Below are positions 17,353-26,709 of a stretch of DNA of 64,000 bases, piece by piece. How positions within the stretch are numbered: the stretch's first letter is position 1; every line of letters begins with the position of its first letter. Below the pieces are notes generated by a model. That model did not search any database and was not told where the DNA came from. It saw nothing but the letters and a program-made list of their open reading frames with translations. The stretch covers positions 1 through 64,000 of the forward strand of contig JASHOB010000137.1 of NCBI GenBank assembly GCA_030041335.1, read 5' to 3'. Position numbers and translations under genes: made by a program. Source of the stretch: Alphaproteobacteria bacterium (GTDB taxonomy: Bacteria > Pseudomonadota > Alphaproteobacteria > ATCC43930 > CGMCC-115725).

Positions 17353-20300
17353 ATGACCCAGCTGCCGGAGGTCGCCCGCACCGCGCTTGGGCGCGTCGGC
17401 ACGACACAACTCTCAGCCTCTTTGCAACCAGAGCGCCCGTGGTTCTGGCGGGTCGCTGGCGCGGGATGGCGCGTGGTGCGCGACCGACCCGTGTTGTTTT
17501 TCGGCGCGAGCATTCTGCTTCTTATCGTCGACCTGATCGGACTCTACAGCGTGCAACTGTTGTCGTCTTTGACGGCATCTCTGTCGGGACAGGGGACGTC
17601 TGCCGCGAATGTGTTCCATATCTGGGTGCCGAAGGGACCCAAGATCGAGAGTTTGCTGTTCCTGGCGCTGGTGGTTTCGATCGTGGGGCTTCGCATCGTC
17701 CAGCGCCGATTGGCGGCCCGGTCCGAAAACCAAACGCTCGCCGGACTTCGACTGGAAGTGCATAACCGGATCTTGAGTTTGAGCCCCGAATACTACAAGC
17801 GGACCACGCCGGAAAACCTCGAAGGCTTGGTGATGGGCGGCGCGCAAAGGGCGAACTTGCTGTTCCGCCAGTTGATCGCAGCGCCAATAACGCACCTTCT
17901 GCCACTCGGTACCGCCGTATGGCTGATCTACCACAACATCAATGTGGTGAAACAACAGAGCGGATTTGTCCTTCTGCTGTTGCTCTTGGTCCTGATCGCC
18001 CTGCCGGTGATCGGCTGGTTACTTTCCAAACGCGTCGATCGCGCGTTCGGTTACGCCGGGGCACGCGCCGCCGAGCTGACCACGGAAACCGCCAATTCGT
18101 TGTCAAAGCCCGAAGAAGTTCAGTTGATGGACGCGCTGCCGCAGCGCGCGCAGGCCTATCGGATACGACTCGACGAGCAGGCCAAGGCGCAAACTAAAGC
18201 GAGCGCCGATCAGGGATCGGCTGATCAAATCAAGAATGCGGTACAGCCAGTGCTGCAGGCTGTGTTCTTGGTCTATGGTGCCTATGCGGCCTTCGGTAAT
18301 CACGATCCCGCGACGGCAGGTGCCATTATTGGCCTCTACCTCTTCATTCCGCGGGCGATCAATCCTTTGCAGTCCGTTATCGACCTCGTGACTGGCATCA
18401 GCGGTGCCCATTCGACGATCGGCGGCCTGCTCGAAATCTTGGAGAGGGCGCCTCCCATTGTGTCCGAGAGCGGCGGTCTCGCACTCGCGCCGACGGACCG
18501 CTCGGTCACATTCTCAGGCGTCTCCCTGCATTATGACGGCGCCGGCGCACCGGTGTTGGACGACGTGTCGCTGCAGATCGTGCCGGGGAAGATCACCTCG
18601 ATCGTCGGCCGTTCTGGCGCAGGAAAATCGACCGTACTCAATCTCATCGCTGGCCTGGCGATGCCGGACCGGGGAACGATCGCCATCGGGGGAAAGAAGC
18701 TTACCGACATCGCGAGCCAGAGCCTGCGCCGGCAAGTCGTCAAGGTGTCGCAGGATCCACTTCTGATCACCGCCTCGGTGCGCGAGAATTTTCGCCTTGC
18801 CAAGGCCGATGCAAGTGACGCCGAAATCGAGGAAGTATGCCGGAGCACCGGGTTCTGGGAAATTCTGATCGGGCATCAGCCGAGCAACCCGCTCGATTAC
18901 GCGGTCGCACAAAAGTCCTCCGAAGGCCTGTCCGGCGGTGAGAGGCGGTTGTTGGCCTTAACACGCGCGCTATTGCTCAAGCCCAGTGTCCTGTTGCTCG
19001 ACGAGCCGACCACCGGTCTGGACCCCGATGCGCGCAAGAGCTTCGGCGAAATACTGGTCAAGGCATTCACCGACACCACGGTTGTCCTGACCGATCACCA
19101 CATGGAGTTCGTGCGGCATCTGGCGGATGCCGTCCATTGCCTCGATCGCGGCAAGGTGACCAGTTCTGGTCCGCCCGAGGTGTTGCTGGGGCGCAGTTCA
19201 TTGTTCGCTCAGTTGATGCAGGACGAACTCAATCCGATGCGCCGGGCGGAGGCGCAATCGCGGCCACGGGTCGAATGGATCGATTTGGTCAAGAAGGCCG
19301 AAAGCGCCGGAGAGTTTCTGGTCGCGTTCGATCTCGCCAATCATGCGATGGCCGAATTTCCCACGGAGATCGAATTACGATATCTCGCGGTGCGAGCGCT
19401 GGCGCGGAGCGGCGCCACCCAGCTTGCCGCGACTTTGTATGAGAAATTCCACCTGGCGCGCGAGCCGGACGACGACCCAATAGCGCTGGGCGCTCGGATA
19501 CTGAAGGACCAGGCATGGCAAGCAAGCGGTGAAGCGCGGCGTATGCTATTGCGCAAAGCCGCGGAAGCATACGCGGCGATATTCCGGCGCAGCACAAACT
19601 ACTACGTGGGCATTAACGCCGCCACGCTGTTCACCTTGGCCGGCGACACAGACCGGGCAGCGCCTTTCATCGAGGAGACAGCGAAGGCTTGCGAGATAGA
19701 TCATCCGACCAAGCCGCTCGACATCTACTACCTCGAAGCGACGCGCGCGGAACTCGCCCTGTTGCGCGGCGACGTAGCCGAAACGCAGGCGGCGCTAACG
19801 CGCGCCGCACCGCCTGACTTTAGGGACTGGGCGGCGCTGGCGACGACCCGGAAGCAATTGCTGGAGATTTGCCGCTTTCGCGGTTTGCCAGCGGACACGA
19901 TCAAACGGCTGAACTTGCCTCGGATCGTCAACTATGTTGGACACATGATCTCGCCGCCGGGGACGGCAGGCCGGTTTCCCGCAGACCAGGAACCAAAGGT
20001 TGCGCGAGCGATCGCGGATTATCTCGCAGAGAATGAAATCAGCGTCGCCTACGGTTCACTGGCCTGCGGCGCTGACATTCTGTTCGCGGAAGCCCTGTTG
20101 GCGCGCAACGGCGAACTTCATGTCGTGCTGCCGTTCGAACTGGAGGAATTCAAGCGCGTCTCCGTGCTCAGGGGCGGCGAAGGATGGGAGAAACGCTTCG
20201 ACGATTGTCTCGCGCGCGCCCGGTCCGTGCGCTATGCGACCGAGGATGCGTATCTCGGCGACGACAGCCTGTTCCCCTATGCCACACGTCTGGCCATGGG

Positions 20301-21042
20301 GCTTGCCATTCTCCGGTCGCAGAATCTCGGTGCGGAGGTCAACCAAGTCGCCGTCTGGGACAGGGCGCCACCGACTGGCCTCGCCGGTACCGCCGTGGAT
20401 GTCGCCTATTGGCGTAGTAAGGGTCGCCGCACGGATGTCATTCCAGTGACACCTTTCCCCGGGTTCGTCGCCGCCGCTGCCGCGTCCGCCGCTCGTGCCG
20501 GTGCAATGCCGCCTCGCCGAACTCACGCGTTGCTGTTCGGTGATTTTCATGGCTACAGCACGCTGCGCGACCGCGACATCGCCGCGTTCCAGCAGACTTT
20601 CATGAAAGCGGTGGCAGAAATTCTCGAGCAATTCGGTGCCGGCGTTCAATACCGCAATACTTGGGGTGACGCGATCTATGTCGTAATGGACGGTGTCGTC
20701 GAAGCCGCGCGGTGCGCCTTGGCGATCCGAGATTGCATCGCCCAGCGTGACCGCGGCGACTTGGCGGTGCGGCCGGAACTGCGGCTCGCTGGCCATTTCG
20801 GTCCCACCTTCGAGGGCTACGACGCCGTCCGGGGCGAGCCGACCTATTTCGGCGCCCAGGTGACGCGCGCGGCCCGCCTCGAACCCGTGACGCCAACCAA
20901 TTTGGTCTATGTCACCGAGCCGTTCGCCGCCGCATTGTTGCTGGAAAACGCAACCCAGTTCTCTTGCGACTATGTTGGGCAGCTCCCGGCGGCAAAGAAC
21001 TACGGTACGATGCCCATGTACATGCTGCGTGCGGCGTCCTGA
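17353..21042 (+). CDS. ABC exporter - TPR-like - SLOG-like - class III cyclase-like fusion
   Basis: A 1,229-residue multidomain protein. Residues ~40-370 are an ABC-exporter membrane domain with about six hydrophobic segments. Residues ~385-620 are the nucleotide-binding domain: Walker A GRSGAGKST (419-427), signature LSGGE (526-530), Walker B with Asp550-Glu551. Residues ~640-850 are helical repeats (TRAFs-binding/TPR-like). Residues ~860-1040 are a Rossmann-like segment with GSLACGAD (901-908) and ELHVVLPFE, resembling SLOG/LOG nucleotide-binding domains. Residues 1055-1229 are a class III nucleotide-cyclase fold with both metal Asp positions (Asp1064, Asp1106) and Arg1175. The purine-selecting Lys and Asp are replaced by Asn1102 and Thr1164, and the transition-state Asn by Thr1171. 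Substrate and even activity are therefore open. I know of no standard family with this exact order. Confidence 0.88.
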   Translation: MTQLPEVARTALGRVGTTQLSASLQPERPWFWRVAGAGWRVVRDRPVLFFGASILLLIVDLIGLYSVQLLSSLTASLSGQGTSAANVFHIWVPKGPKIESLLFLALVVSIVGLRIVQRRLAARSENQTLAGLRLEVHNRILSLSPEYYKRTTPENLEGLVMGGAQRANLLFRQLIAAPITHLLPLGTAVWLIYHNINVVKQQSGFVLLLLLLVLIALPVIGWLLSKRVDRAFGYAGARAAELTTETANSLSKPEEVQLMDALPQRAQAYRIRLDEQAKAQTKASADQGSADQIKNAVQPVLQAVFLVYGAYAAFGNHDPATAGAIIGLYLFIPRAINPLQSVIDLVTGISGAHSTIGGLLEILERAPPIVSESGGLALAPTDRSVTFSGVSLHYDGAGAPVLDDVSLQIVPGKITSIVGRSGAGKSTVLNLIAGLAMPDRGTIAIGGKKLTDIASQSLRRQVVKVSQDPLLITASVRENFRLAKADASDAEIEEVCRSTGFWEILIGHQPSNPLDYAVAQKSSEGLSGGERRLLALTRALLLKPSVLLLDEPTTGLDPDARKSFGEILVKAFTDTTVVLTDHHMEFVRHLADAVHCLDRGKVTSSGPPEVLLGRSSLFAQLMQDELNPMRRAEAQSRPRVEWIDLVKKAESAGEFLVAFDLANHAMAEFPTEIELRYLAVRALARSGATQLAATLYEKFHLAREPDDDPIALGARILKDQAWQASGEARRMLLRKAAEAYAAIFRRSTNYYVGINAATLFTLAGDTDRAAPFIEETAKACEIDHPTKPLDIYYLEATRAELALLRGDVAETQAALTRAAPPDFRDWAALATTRKQLLEICRFRGLPADTIKRLNLPRIVNYVGHMISPPGTAGRFPADQEPKVARAIADYLAENEISVAYGSLACGADILFAEALLARNGELHVVLPFELEEFKRVSVLRGGEGWEKRFDDCLARARSVRYATEDAYLGDDSLFPYATRLAMGLAILRSQNLGAEVNQVAVWDRAPPTGLAGTAVDVAYWRSKGRRTDVIPVTPFPGFVAAAAASAARAGAMPPRRTHALLFGDFHGYSTLRDRDIAAFQQTFMKAVAEILEQFGAGVQYRNTWGDAIYVVMDGVVEAARCALAIRDCIAQRDRGDLAVRPELRLAGHFGPTFEGYDAVRGEPTYFGAQVTRAARLEPVTPTNLVYVTEPFAAALLLENATQFSCDYVGQLPAAKNYGTMPMYMLRAAS

Positions 21043-21583
21043 ACGGTCCAAGGCACGCCCCGTTGTCCGATACCTGAGCTCGGTAAGCCCGACCCCATAA
21101 AGGAACGGGATTCGCCATAAGCATCTTGGGTCGCACGGTCACGAGCGCCTCGTGGCGCCCGTGGTCAAGGCGCGGGGGCGGTGCGCTGAATGTCTCCATA
21201 CGACCACATGCATCGGAACAACCCAAGCGAGCATAACCGAGTGGCTTGCCGGCACTTTGCGAGAAGAATTGACGTGCTACACCACCATTTGCCGGGCCGC
21301 GGGAACGGCCGAGCGCCGGCTCAATAATCGCCATGATTGCGAGAGGCCCCAAAGCTGCTGAACCGACTCCTTAACGCCTTTGAGGATGAACGCCGCCATT
21401 TTTCCATTTATTTTTCTAACGTCATGCACCTTGAGAGATTTTCAGCTGATGGGCTGTGGCTGATCGCTTCCGGAGGGCAAAGTCCATCCAAATGGTGCCT
21501 TGGACGAGAGCGCACTTAAGCCATAGGCTGAGATCAGGATGATGGTTCAGATCAGTATGCCTTAGGGGGTCAGCGAGGGGGCG
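21043..21583. other. Intergenic, nothing recognised
   Basis: About 540 bases between two large signalling genes. No frame has family-like sequence. An AT-richer patch at 21395-21425 could hold a promoter, but no clear -35/-10 pair is seen. Confidence 0.4.
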
Positions 21584-24500
21584 GTGCGGGTCTTCGTCAG
21601 CCACAGTACGGGCGATCACGAAAAGGCTCGGTCGGTTGAGGCGGCGCTCAGGGCGCGCCTGCCGGGCCACGAATGGTTCCTCGCGCCGCGCAATGTCGGC
21701 GGCGGCGCGTGGTGGGTGCCGAAACTGGCTACCGAGATCGCCGACAGCGATGCCGTGCTGTTCCTCGCCGGTCAAAGGATTGGCCCGTGGCAACAGCTCG
21801 AATATTACGAAGCATTGCGCCTGTCCCGGGAGCACGCCGGCCGCCCGAGGCTCATCCCCGTGGTGATCGCCGACCAGGCACCGGGCCTGCCGTTCTTTGC
21901 GCAACTGCATCACATCTTCGCCACCGATCCGACGGAGCGCGAGACCCTCAGCGCGATCGAGCGGGCGCTCGACGACACACTTCCGGCAGACGCAACACCG
22001 GCGTGGCGGCGCTTCCAGCCCTATAAGGGCTTGCCGGCCCTCGAAGAGGCCGATGCCGCCTTCTTCTTCGGCCGCAATGCCGAGACGGCGGCGATCCTAG
22101 ATCGGATGGCGCACCATCCCGACCGCATCGTCACCCTGATCGGCGATTCTGGGGTCGGCAAATCCTCGCTCGCCCGCGCCGGCGTCCTGGCCCGGCTGAA
22201 GTCGCAGCTGTGGCCGATCGAAACCGGCACCTGGCCGGCAGCGCTGGCCGACAGTCGCGCCTTTCTGCCACTGGTCGTTCGCCCGGGCGAGGAACCGCTG
22301 AAGGAATTGGCACGCGAGATCGCCCGGCTTTACACGCCGCGCAGCTACGAGCTTGACGAGGAAGCTGCGGGCTGGGCGCGACGCTTCGCCGACGGATCGG
22401 GGCTCCACGACCTGCTGCGCGCGGCTCGAGACAAGCTCGCTGAAGCGCTGGCCGCGGAGCCGCCGAAGCGGTTCGTCATCTATCTCGACCAGGGCGAGGA
22501 ACTCTACACTCGAGCCAAGCCCGACGAGGCGCGCCGTTTCTCCGAAGTAGTTGCCGAGGCCGCCGGCCACGAGTCGTTCTCGGTATTGCTGAGCCTGCGC
22601 AACGATTACTACTCGGCCTGGCAGAAGGACCGCGCCCTGTTCGGCATCGCCGAGCATGTCGACGTGCTGGCGCCGGCGGCTGGGACATTGGGCGAGATCA
22701 TCTACCGGCCGGCGGAGATGCTGAAGGCGCGTTTTGAGAGCAGCGAGATCGTCGAGCGCGCCGCCGACGCCACCGAGCGCGAGCCCGGCAGCCTGCCGTT
22801 GCTGTCAGACCTGCTACACGAGATGTGGGTCAACATGCAGGCGCGTGGCGATGGTGAGTTGCGCTGGGCCGACGTGCCCGGGATCATCGACGTCGCGGCA
22901 CCCTTGCGCCGCCGCGCCGAGGCATTTCTCGCCGACCCGGCCAATGACGCCGCCGTGGTGCGCCGCCTGTTCACGCTGCGCCTGGCGCAAGTGCCCGAGA
23001 TCGGTGAGCCGGTGCGCCGGCGCGCGCACCGCAGCGAATGCAGCGATGCCGAATGGGCGGCGGCGGAAAAACTCGCCGGCCAGGCGTGGCGCCTGCTAAC
23101 CCTGGCGCAGACTGCCGATGGCACTCCGGTCGTCGAAGTCGCACACGAGCAATTGCTGCGGCGCTGGCCGCGCCTCAAATCCTGGCTCGACGAAGAACGC
23201 GAGTTCCTAGTCTGGAGGGGCCAGCTCGAGCGCGAAGTCGCCCGGCGCGACCCCGAGCTTTTGACAGGGCGGCGGCTGGCCGTGGCACGTGGTTGGTTCG
23301 AGCGCCGCGCGGCCGATCTCGCGCCCGGCGCCCGCCAGTTCGTCTCTGTCTCGCTCGCGGCCGACCAACGGCGCCGACGTTTCGCGTTTTCCGCGGTTTC
23401 CGCGGCTTTAGGCGTGTTTGTGATCCTTTCGGCGTTTGCCGGCTGGAAGTGGTACGACGCCGATGCCCAAAGGAAGGACGTTGAGGCGCAAAGGAAGCTC
23501 GCTGAGGCGCAGACCAAGCAAGCACGGCTCGAGCGCGCGCGCGCCGAGCATAGCCTCGCCCTCGCAACGCAGACCGCCGACGCGCTGATCTTCGACATAG
23601 TGCAGAAAATCCGGAACGCGGCCGGTGTGCCGACGGCCACAATCGAAGGGATTCTCGACAGTACCCGCAAGCTTCAGGAGCAACTGTCTGCCTACGGCGA
23701 AAACTCGCCAGGGCTGCGTCGTAGTCAGGCGGCAGCAGAAATGGAGCGTTCAAACACCTTGCTGGCGGCCGGCGATAGGCGCGGCGCCCTCGCGGCGGCG
23801 CAGCGATCCCGAGCAATCCTGGAAGCCTTGCTGAAATCGGCTCCCGCCAGCACCGACTACCAACGGGAGCTGTCTGTATCCTATGAGAAGGTCGGAGACG
23901 TGCTGGTGGCACAGGGCAATCTGTCCGACGCGCTCAAATCCTACCACGATGCACTGGTGATCAGAGACCGGTTGGCCAAGTCCGACCCCCGCAACGCCGG
24001 CTGGAAAGACGATCTCGCAGTGTCTTATGGGAAGGTCGGGGACGTGCTGGCGACACAGGGCAAGCTGCCCGAGGCGCTGCAATATTATCGGGCAGAACTC
24101 GCGATGGCCGAACCGCTAGCTAGGTCTGACCCCGGCAACGCCGCCGTGCAAGGCCATCTAGCAGTGTCCTATGAGAGGGTCGCAGATGTGCTGGCGGAGC
24201 AGGGCAATTTGCGCGATGCACTCAAATCCTACCGCGACGAACTGGCGATCATAGACCGGCTTGCCAAGTTGGACCCTGGCAACGCCAGCTGGCAGCGCAG
24301 TGTTTCGGTGTCAGAAAACAAGGTCGGAGACGTGCTTGTGGCACAGGGCAATCTGTCCGAGGCGCTAAACTCCTACCGCGATGGGCTGGCGATCATAGAC
24401 CGGCTAACCAAGTCTGACCCTGGCAACGCGAGTTGGCTTAGCGATCTGTCTGTGTCCGATGAGGACGTCGCGGACGTACTGGTGGCGCAGGGCAATCTGC

Positions 24501-25351
24501 CCGAGGCGCTAAAATCCTATCTGGGAGCGCTCTCGATAACCGAACGGCTGGCCAAATCCGACCCCGGCAACGCCGGCTGGCAGCGCAGTCTGTCGGTGTC
24601 CTACAATAAGGTAGGAGATGTGCGGGAGGCGCAGGGCAATCCGTCCGAGGCGCTGAAATCCTATCTGGCAGCGCTCTCGATAATCGAACGGCTGGCCAAG
24701 TCCGACCCCGGCAATGCCGCCTGGCAGCGCGATCTGTCGGTGTCATATGAACTGGTCGGCAATGTACTCGTGGCCCAGGGCAATCTGCCCGAGGCGCTGA
24801 ATTCCTACCGTTACGCGCTGGCGATCAGGGACCGGCTGGCCAAGTCCGATCCCGGCAACGCCGGCTGGCAGCGCGATCTGTCGGTGTCCTATGAGAAGGT
24901 CGGGAATGTGCAGGTGGCGCAGAGCAATCTGCCCGAGGCGTTGAAATCCTACCGCGACGCGCTGGCGATCAGGGACCGGCTGGCCAATGCCGGCCCCGGC
25001 AACGCCGGCTGGCAACGTGATCTTTCGGTGTCCTATGAGAAGGTCGGGAATGTGCTGGTGGCACAAGGCAATCTGCCCGAGGCGCTGAAATCCTACCGGG
25101 CAGACCTCGCGATAGCCCAGCGGCTGGCCAAGTCCGATCCCGGGAACCCCAGCTGGCAGCGTGATTTGGCGGTGTCCTATGCGCAGTACAGCAGCCTATC
25201 TCAAAGATTGGGCAACAAGTTGGAGGCCATGATCATGTTGACCAAAGGTCGGACCATAATGGCCCGCCTCTGTCAAATCTCTCCTGACAACGCCCGATGG
25301 CGACAGGATCTCGCTTGGTTCGACCAACAACTGCAATCACTAGACAAATAG
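21584..25351 (+). CDS. TIR - STAND ATPase - TM - TPR protein
   Basis: A 1,255-residue protein. A TIR-like domain (1-135) begins RVFVSHSTGD and has Trp69-x-x-x-Glu73 at the catalytic position. FQPYKGLPALEEADAAFFFG then introduces an nSTAND1-type NTPase with Walker A GDSGVGKSS (187-195) and a Walker B-like VIYLDQGEEL, followed by a winged-helix-like region to ~580. One TM helix lies at about 598-620, next to a Lys/Ala-rich coiled coil (620-665). From residue ~763 come nine 48-residue TPR-like repeats and a tenth, diverged one. STAND proteins switch between ADP-closed and ATP-open oligomers when the repeat sensor binds a trigger. With TIR as output this is the layout of NLR-like bacterial immune sensors. 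The GTG start has GAGGGG just upstream. Role in defence is inference. Confidence 0.92.
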   Translation: MRVFVSHSTGDHEKARSVEAALRARLPGHEWFLAPRNVGGGAWWVPKLATEIADSDAVLFLAGQRIGPWQQLEYYEALRLSREHAGRPRLIPVVIADQAPGLPFFAQLHHIFATDPTERETLSAIERALDDTLPADATPAWRRFQPYKGLPALEEADAAFFFGRNAETAAILDRMAHHPDRIVTLIGDSGVGKSSLARAGVLARLKSQLWPIETGTWPAALADSRAFLPLVVRPGEEPLKELAREIARLYTPRSYELDEEAAGWARRFADGSGLHDLLRAARDKLAEALAAEPPKRFVIYLDQGEELYTRAKPDEARRFSEVVAEAAGHESFSVLLSLRNDYYSAWQKDRALFGIAEHVDVLAPAAGTLGEIIYRPAEMLKARFESSEIVERAADATEREPGSLPLLSDLLHEMWVNMQARGDGELRWADVPGIIDVAAPLRRRAEAFLADPANDAAVVRRLFTLRLAQVPEIGEPVRRRAHRSECSDAEWAAAEKLAGQAWRLLTLAQTADGTPVVEVAHEQLLRRWPRLKSWLDEEREFLVWRGQLEREVARRDPELLTGRRLAVARGWFERRAADLAPGARQFVSVSLAADQRRRRFAFSAVSAALGVFVILSAFAGWKWYDADAQRKDVEAQRKLAEAQTKQARLERARAEHSLALATQTADALIFDIVQKIRNAAGVPTATIEGILDSTRKLQEQLSAYGENSPGLRRSQAAAEMERSNTLLAAGDRRGALAAAQRSRAILEALLKSAPASTDYQRELSVSYEKVGDVLVAQGNLSDALKSYHDALVIRDRLAKSDPRNAGWKDDLAVSYGKVGDVLATQGKLPEALQYYRAELAMAEPLARSDPGNAAVQGHLAVSYERVADVLAEQGNLRDALKSYRDELAIIDRLAKLDPGNASWQRSVSVSENKVGDVLVAQGNLSEALNSYRDGLAIIDRLTKSDPGNASWLSDLSVSDEDVADVLVAQGNLPEALKSYLGALSITERLAKSDPGNAGWQRSLSVSYNKVGDVREAQGNPSEALKSYLAALSIIERLAKSDPGNAAWQRDLSVSYELVGNVLVAQGNLPEALNSYRYALAIRDRLAKSDPGNAGWQRDLSVSYEKVGNVQVAQSNLPEALKSYRDALAIRDRLANAGPGNAGWQRDLSVSYEKVGNVLVAQGNLPEALKSYRADLAIAQRLAKSDPGNPSWQRDLAVSYAQYSSLSQRLGNKLEAMIMLTKGRTIMARLCQISPDNARWRQDLAWFDQQLQSLDK
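23870..25165 (+). repeat. Nine 144-bp tandem repeats encoding TPR-like units
   Basis: The unit begins CTG/CTC-TC-GTG-TC and encodes the pattern L-S-V-S-Y-x-K-V-G-D-V-L-V-A-Q-G-N-L. Consecutive units start exactly 144 bases apart (23870, 24014 and so on) for nine copies; a diverged tenth runs to the stop. Units 5-9 are the most alike at DNA level, suggesting recent expansion or gene conversion. All keep frame, so copy-number change would lengthen or shorten the sensor without breaking the gene. Confidence 0.9.
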
Positions 25352-25599
25352 ATTGCCGTCGCGCCGAACGGTACTCGCCGCCCGAGCGACCGGGCTTGAC
25401 CGGGCCGAGCGGCATCCCACTCACCTATCGCTCCATAGCGAAGACAAAGGGGAAAAATGTGTGCTCCCTGCCGGTCCCCTCCGAGCGCGATGCCCGTCGC
25501 CGCGGTCGGGCGGGAACCGAGCCGTAATATGGCGCGGAGAGTGGTGGTATTTTCGATACGACCACAACTGATGAGGTCCCGGGGAAGCGGAGGGTTCGG

Positions 25600-26709
25600 A
25601 TGACGCAAGGGCGCGACGAGCCAGCGGGTCAACATCGGTTCAATACCGATCTCTTGGTCAATCCCGGTGATCTCGAAACCGCGCGGCAAGCATTTCCGCA
25701 AACGTTTCACGTCCTCGACCACGCTGCGCTGCGAGCGGCCTTTCTGCGCTACGACCGACCGGCCAACGCGGCCAAGAGGCGGGGCCGAATGGCAGGATTG
25801 CTGGCGATCGGCTTCGGTATGATTGCGCTTTTCACCGCCGCGGCCTCTCCGAGCGCCCGTTGGCAAGGCATCCTTGCCGCCGTTTGCGGGCTGATTTCCA
25901 TTACCGTTGGGCTGGGCGGAGTGCTTTACGCGGGTGCCAAGCGGCGCTGGCTTCTAAACCGCATCGCCACCGAACGCTTGCGCCAATACCACTTCCAAGC
26001 CTTTGTGTGCCGGTGGCGTGCGATCGCCGCCTCTTTCGTCAGCGGCGAAGCGGCCGGGGCCTATGCCGACGAGCGGGAAATCGGATTGCATCGCCTGATA
26101 ACGCGCTATCCGGGCCAACTGGATTCGGAGCTCACCGACCTCCTCGAAGACGAAAGCAATGCCCAATGCTGGCTGCACCAGCAGCAGCCGCTGCCTGCTG
26201 ACGATGAAACCATTCCCGACCTCGAAGAACTCTTTGTCGCCTATCGCGAACTGCGGATTAAACATCAGCTCGACTACGCCAATTACAAATTGCGCAGCGA
26301 GCAGAACCCGTTTGCTTGGTCGCTCCGCCTGCAAGAGGTGATTTTTTCCTATACGAGCTTGATTTGTATTTTGGTGATTTTCGCAATTCATCTGTGGATT
26401 GCGGCTTGGCTGTCGTGGGTAGGGCATGCCGAACAGCTTCGGCTGCTCGGGTTCGACATCCATGTCTGGGTAATCTGGATCGCGATTCTGGTCCTCGGGC
26501 TTCGTGCTTTGCAGGAGGGACTCCGGCCCGGGCGTGAGATCGAACGCTACCGCCATTATCGCGCTGGGGTGCGCGCTGTGCGCGACCGCTTCGACCAAGC
26601 GCAATTCACCGCCGAGAAGCTTGAAATCATGCAGGAGATGGAGCGGCTCTCCTTCGACGAATTCCGCAACTTCCTCCGTTCCTGCAACGACGCCCGCTTT
26701 ATCATTTAA
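25600..26709 (+). CDS. Four-TM membrane protein with SLATT-like features
   Basis: A 369-residue protein. A soluble start leads to FHVLDHAALRAAFLRYD, then a TM pair at ~65-110 (LLAIGFGMIALFTAAAS; ILAAVCGLISITVGLGGVL). A basic, aromatic stretch with WLLNRIATERLRQYHF follows. The middle is cytoplasmic (~130-245), a second TM pair lies at ~255-310, and the C-terminal helix is charged. The TM-hairpin followed by R-x-x-x-E-R-L-R-x-x-x-F resembles the SLATT (SMODS- and SLOG-associating 2TM) effector family, which are proposed pore-formers triggered by nucleotide signals. This would fit the SLOG-like and cyclase-like domains upstream. The family call is from pattern only. GGAGGG precedes the ATG, 248 bases after the TIR-STAND gene. 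Confidence 0.75.
   Translation: MTQGRDEPAGQHRFNTDLLVNPGDLETARQAFPQTFHVLDHAALRAAFLRYDRPANAAKRRGRMAGLLAIGFGMIALFTAAASPSARWQGILAAVCGLISITVGLGGVLYAGAKRRWLLNRIATERLRQYHFQAFVCRWRAIAASFVSGEAAGAYADEREIGLHRLITRYPGQLDSELTDLLEDESNAQCWLHQQQPLPADDETIPDLEELFVAYRELRIKHQLDYANYKLRSEQNPFAWSLRLQEVIFSYTSLICILVIFAIHLWIAAWLSWVGHAEQLRLLGFDIHVWVIWIAILVLGLRALQEGLRPGREIERYRHYRAGVRAVRDRFDQAQFTAEKLEIMQEMERLSFDEFRNFLRSCNDARFII

Noticed and set aside
17353-21042. Assigning the cyclase-like domain plus TIR genes as a Pycsar system
   Set aside because: The neighbouring TIR proteins show no cyclic-nucleotide-binding domain, and the cyclase is part of a large fusion rather than a stand-alone PycC; substrate residues do not allow the call.
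23870-25351. Regular repeats as a CRISPR-like array
   Set aside because: Units are 144 bp, coding throughout and in frame, with no alternating spacers; they encode TPR-like repeats.
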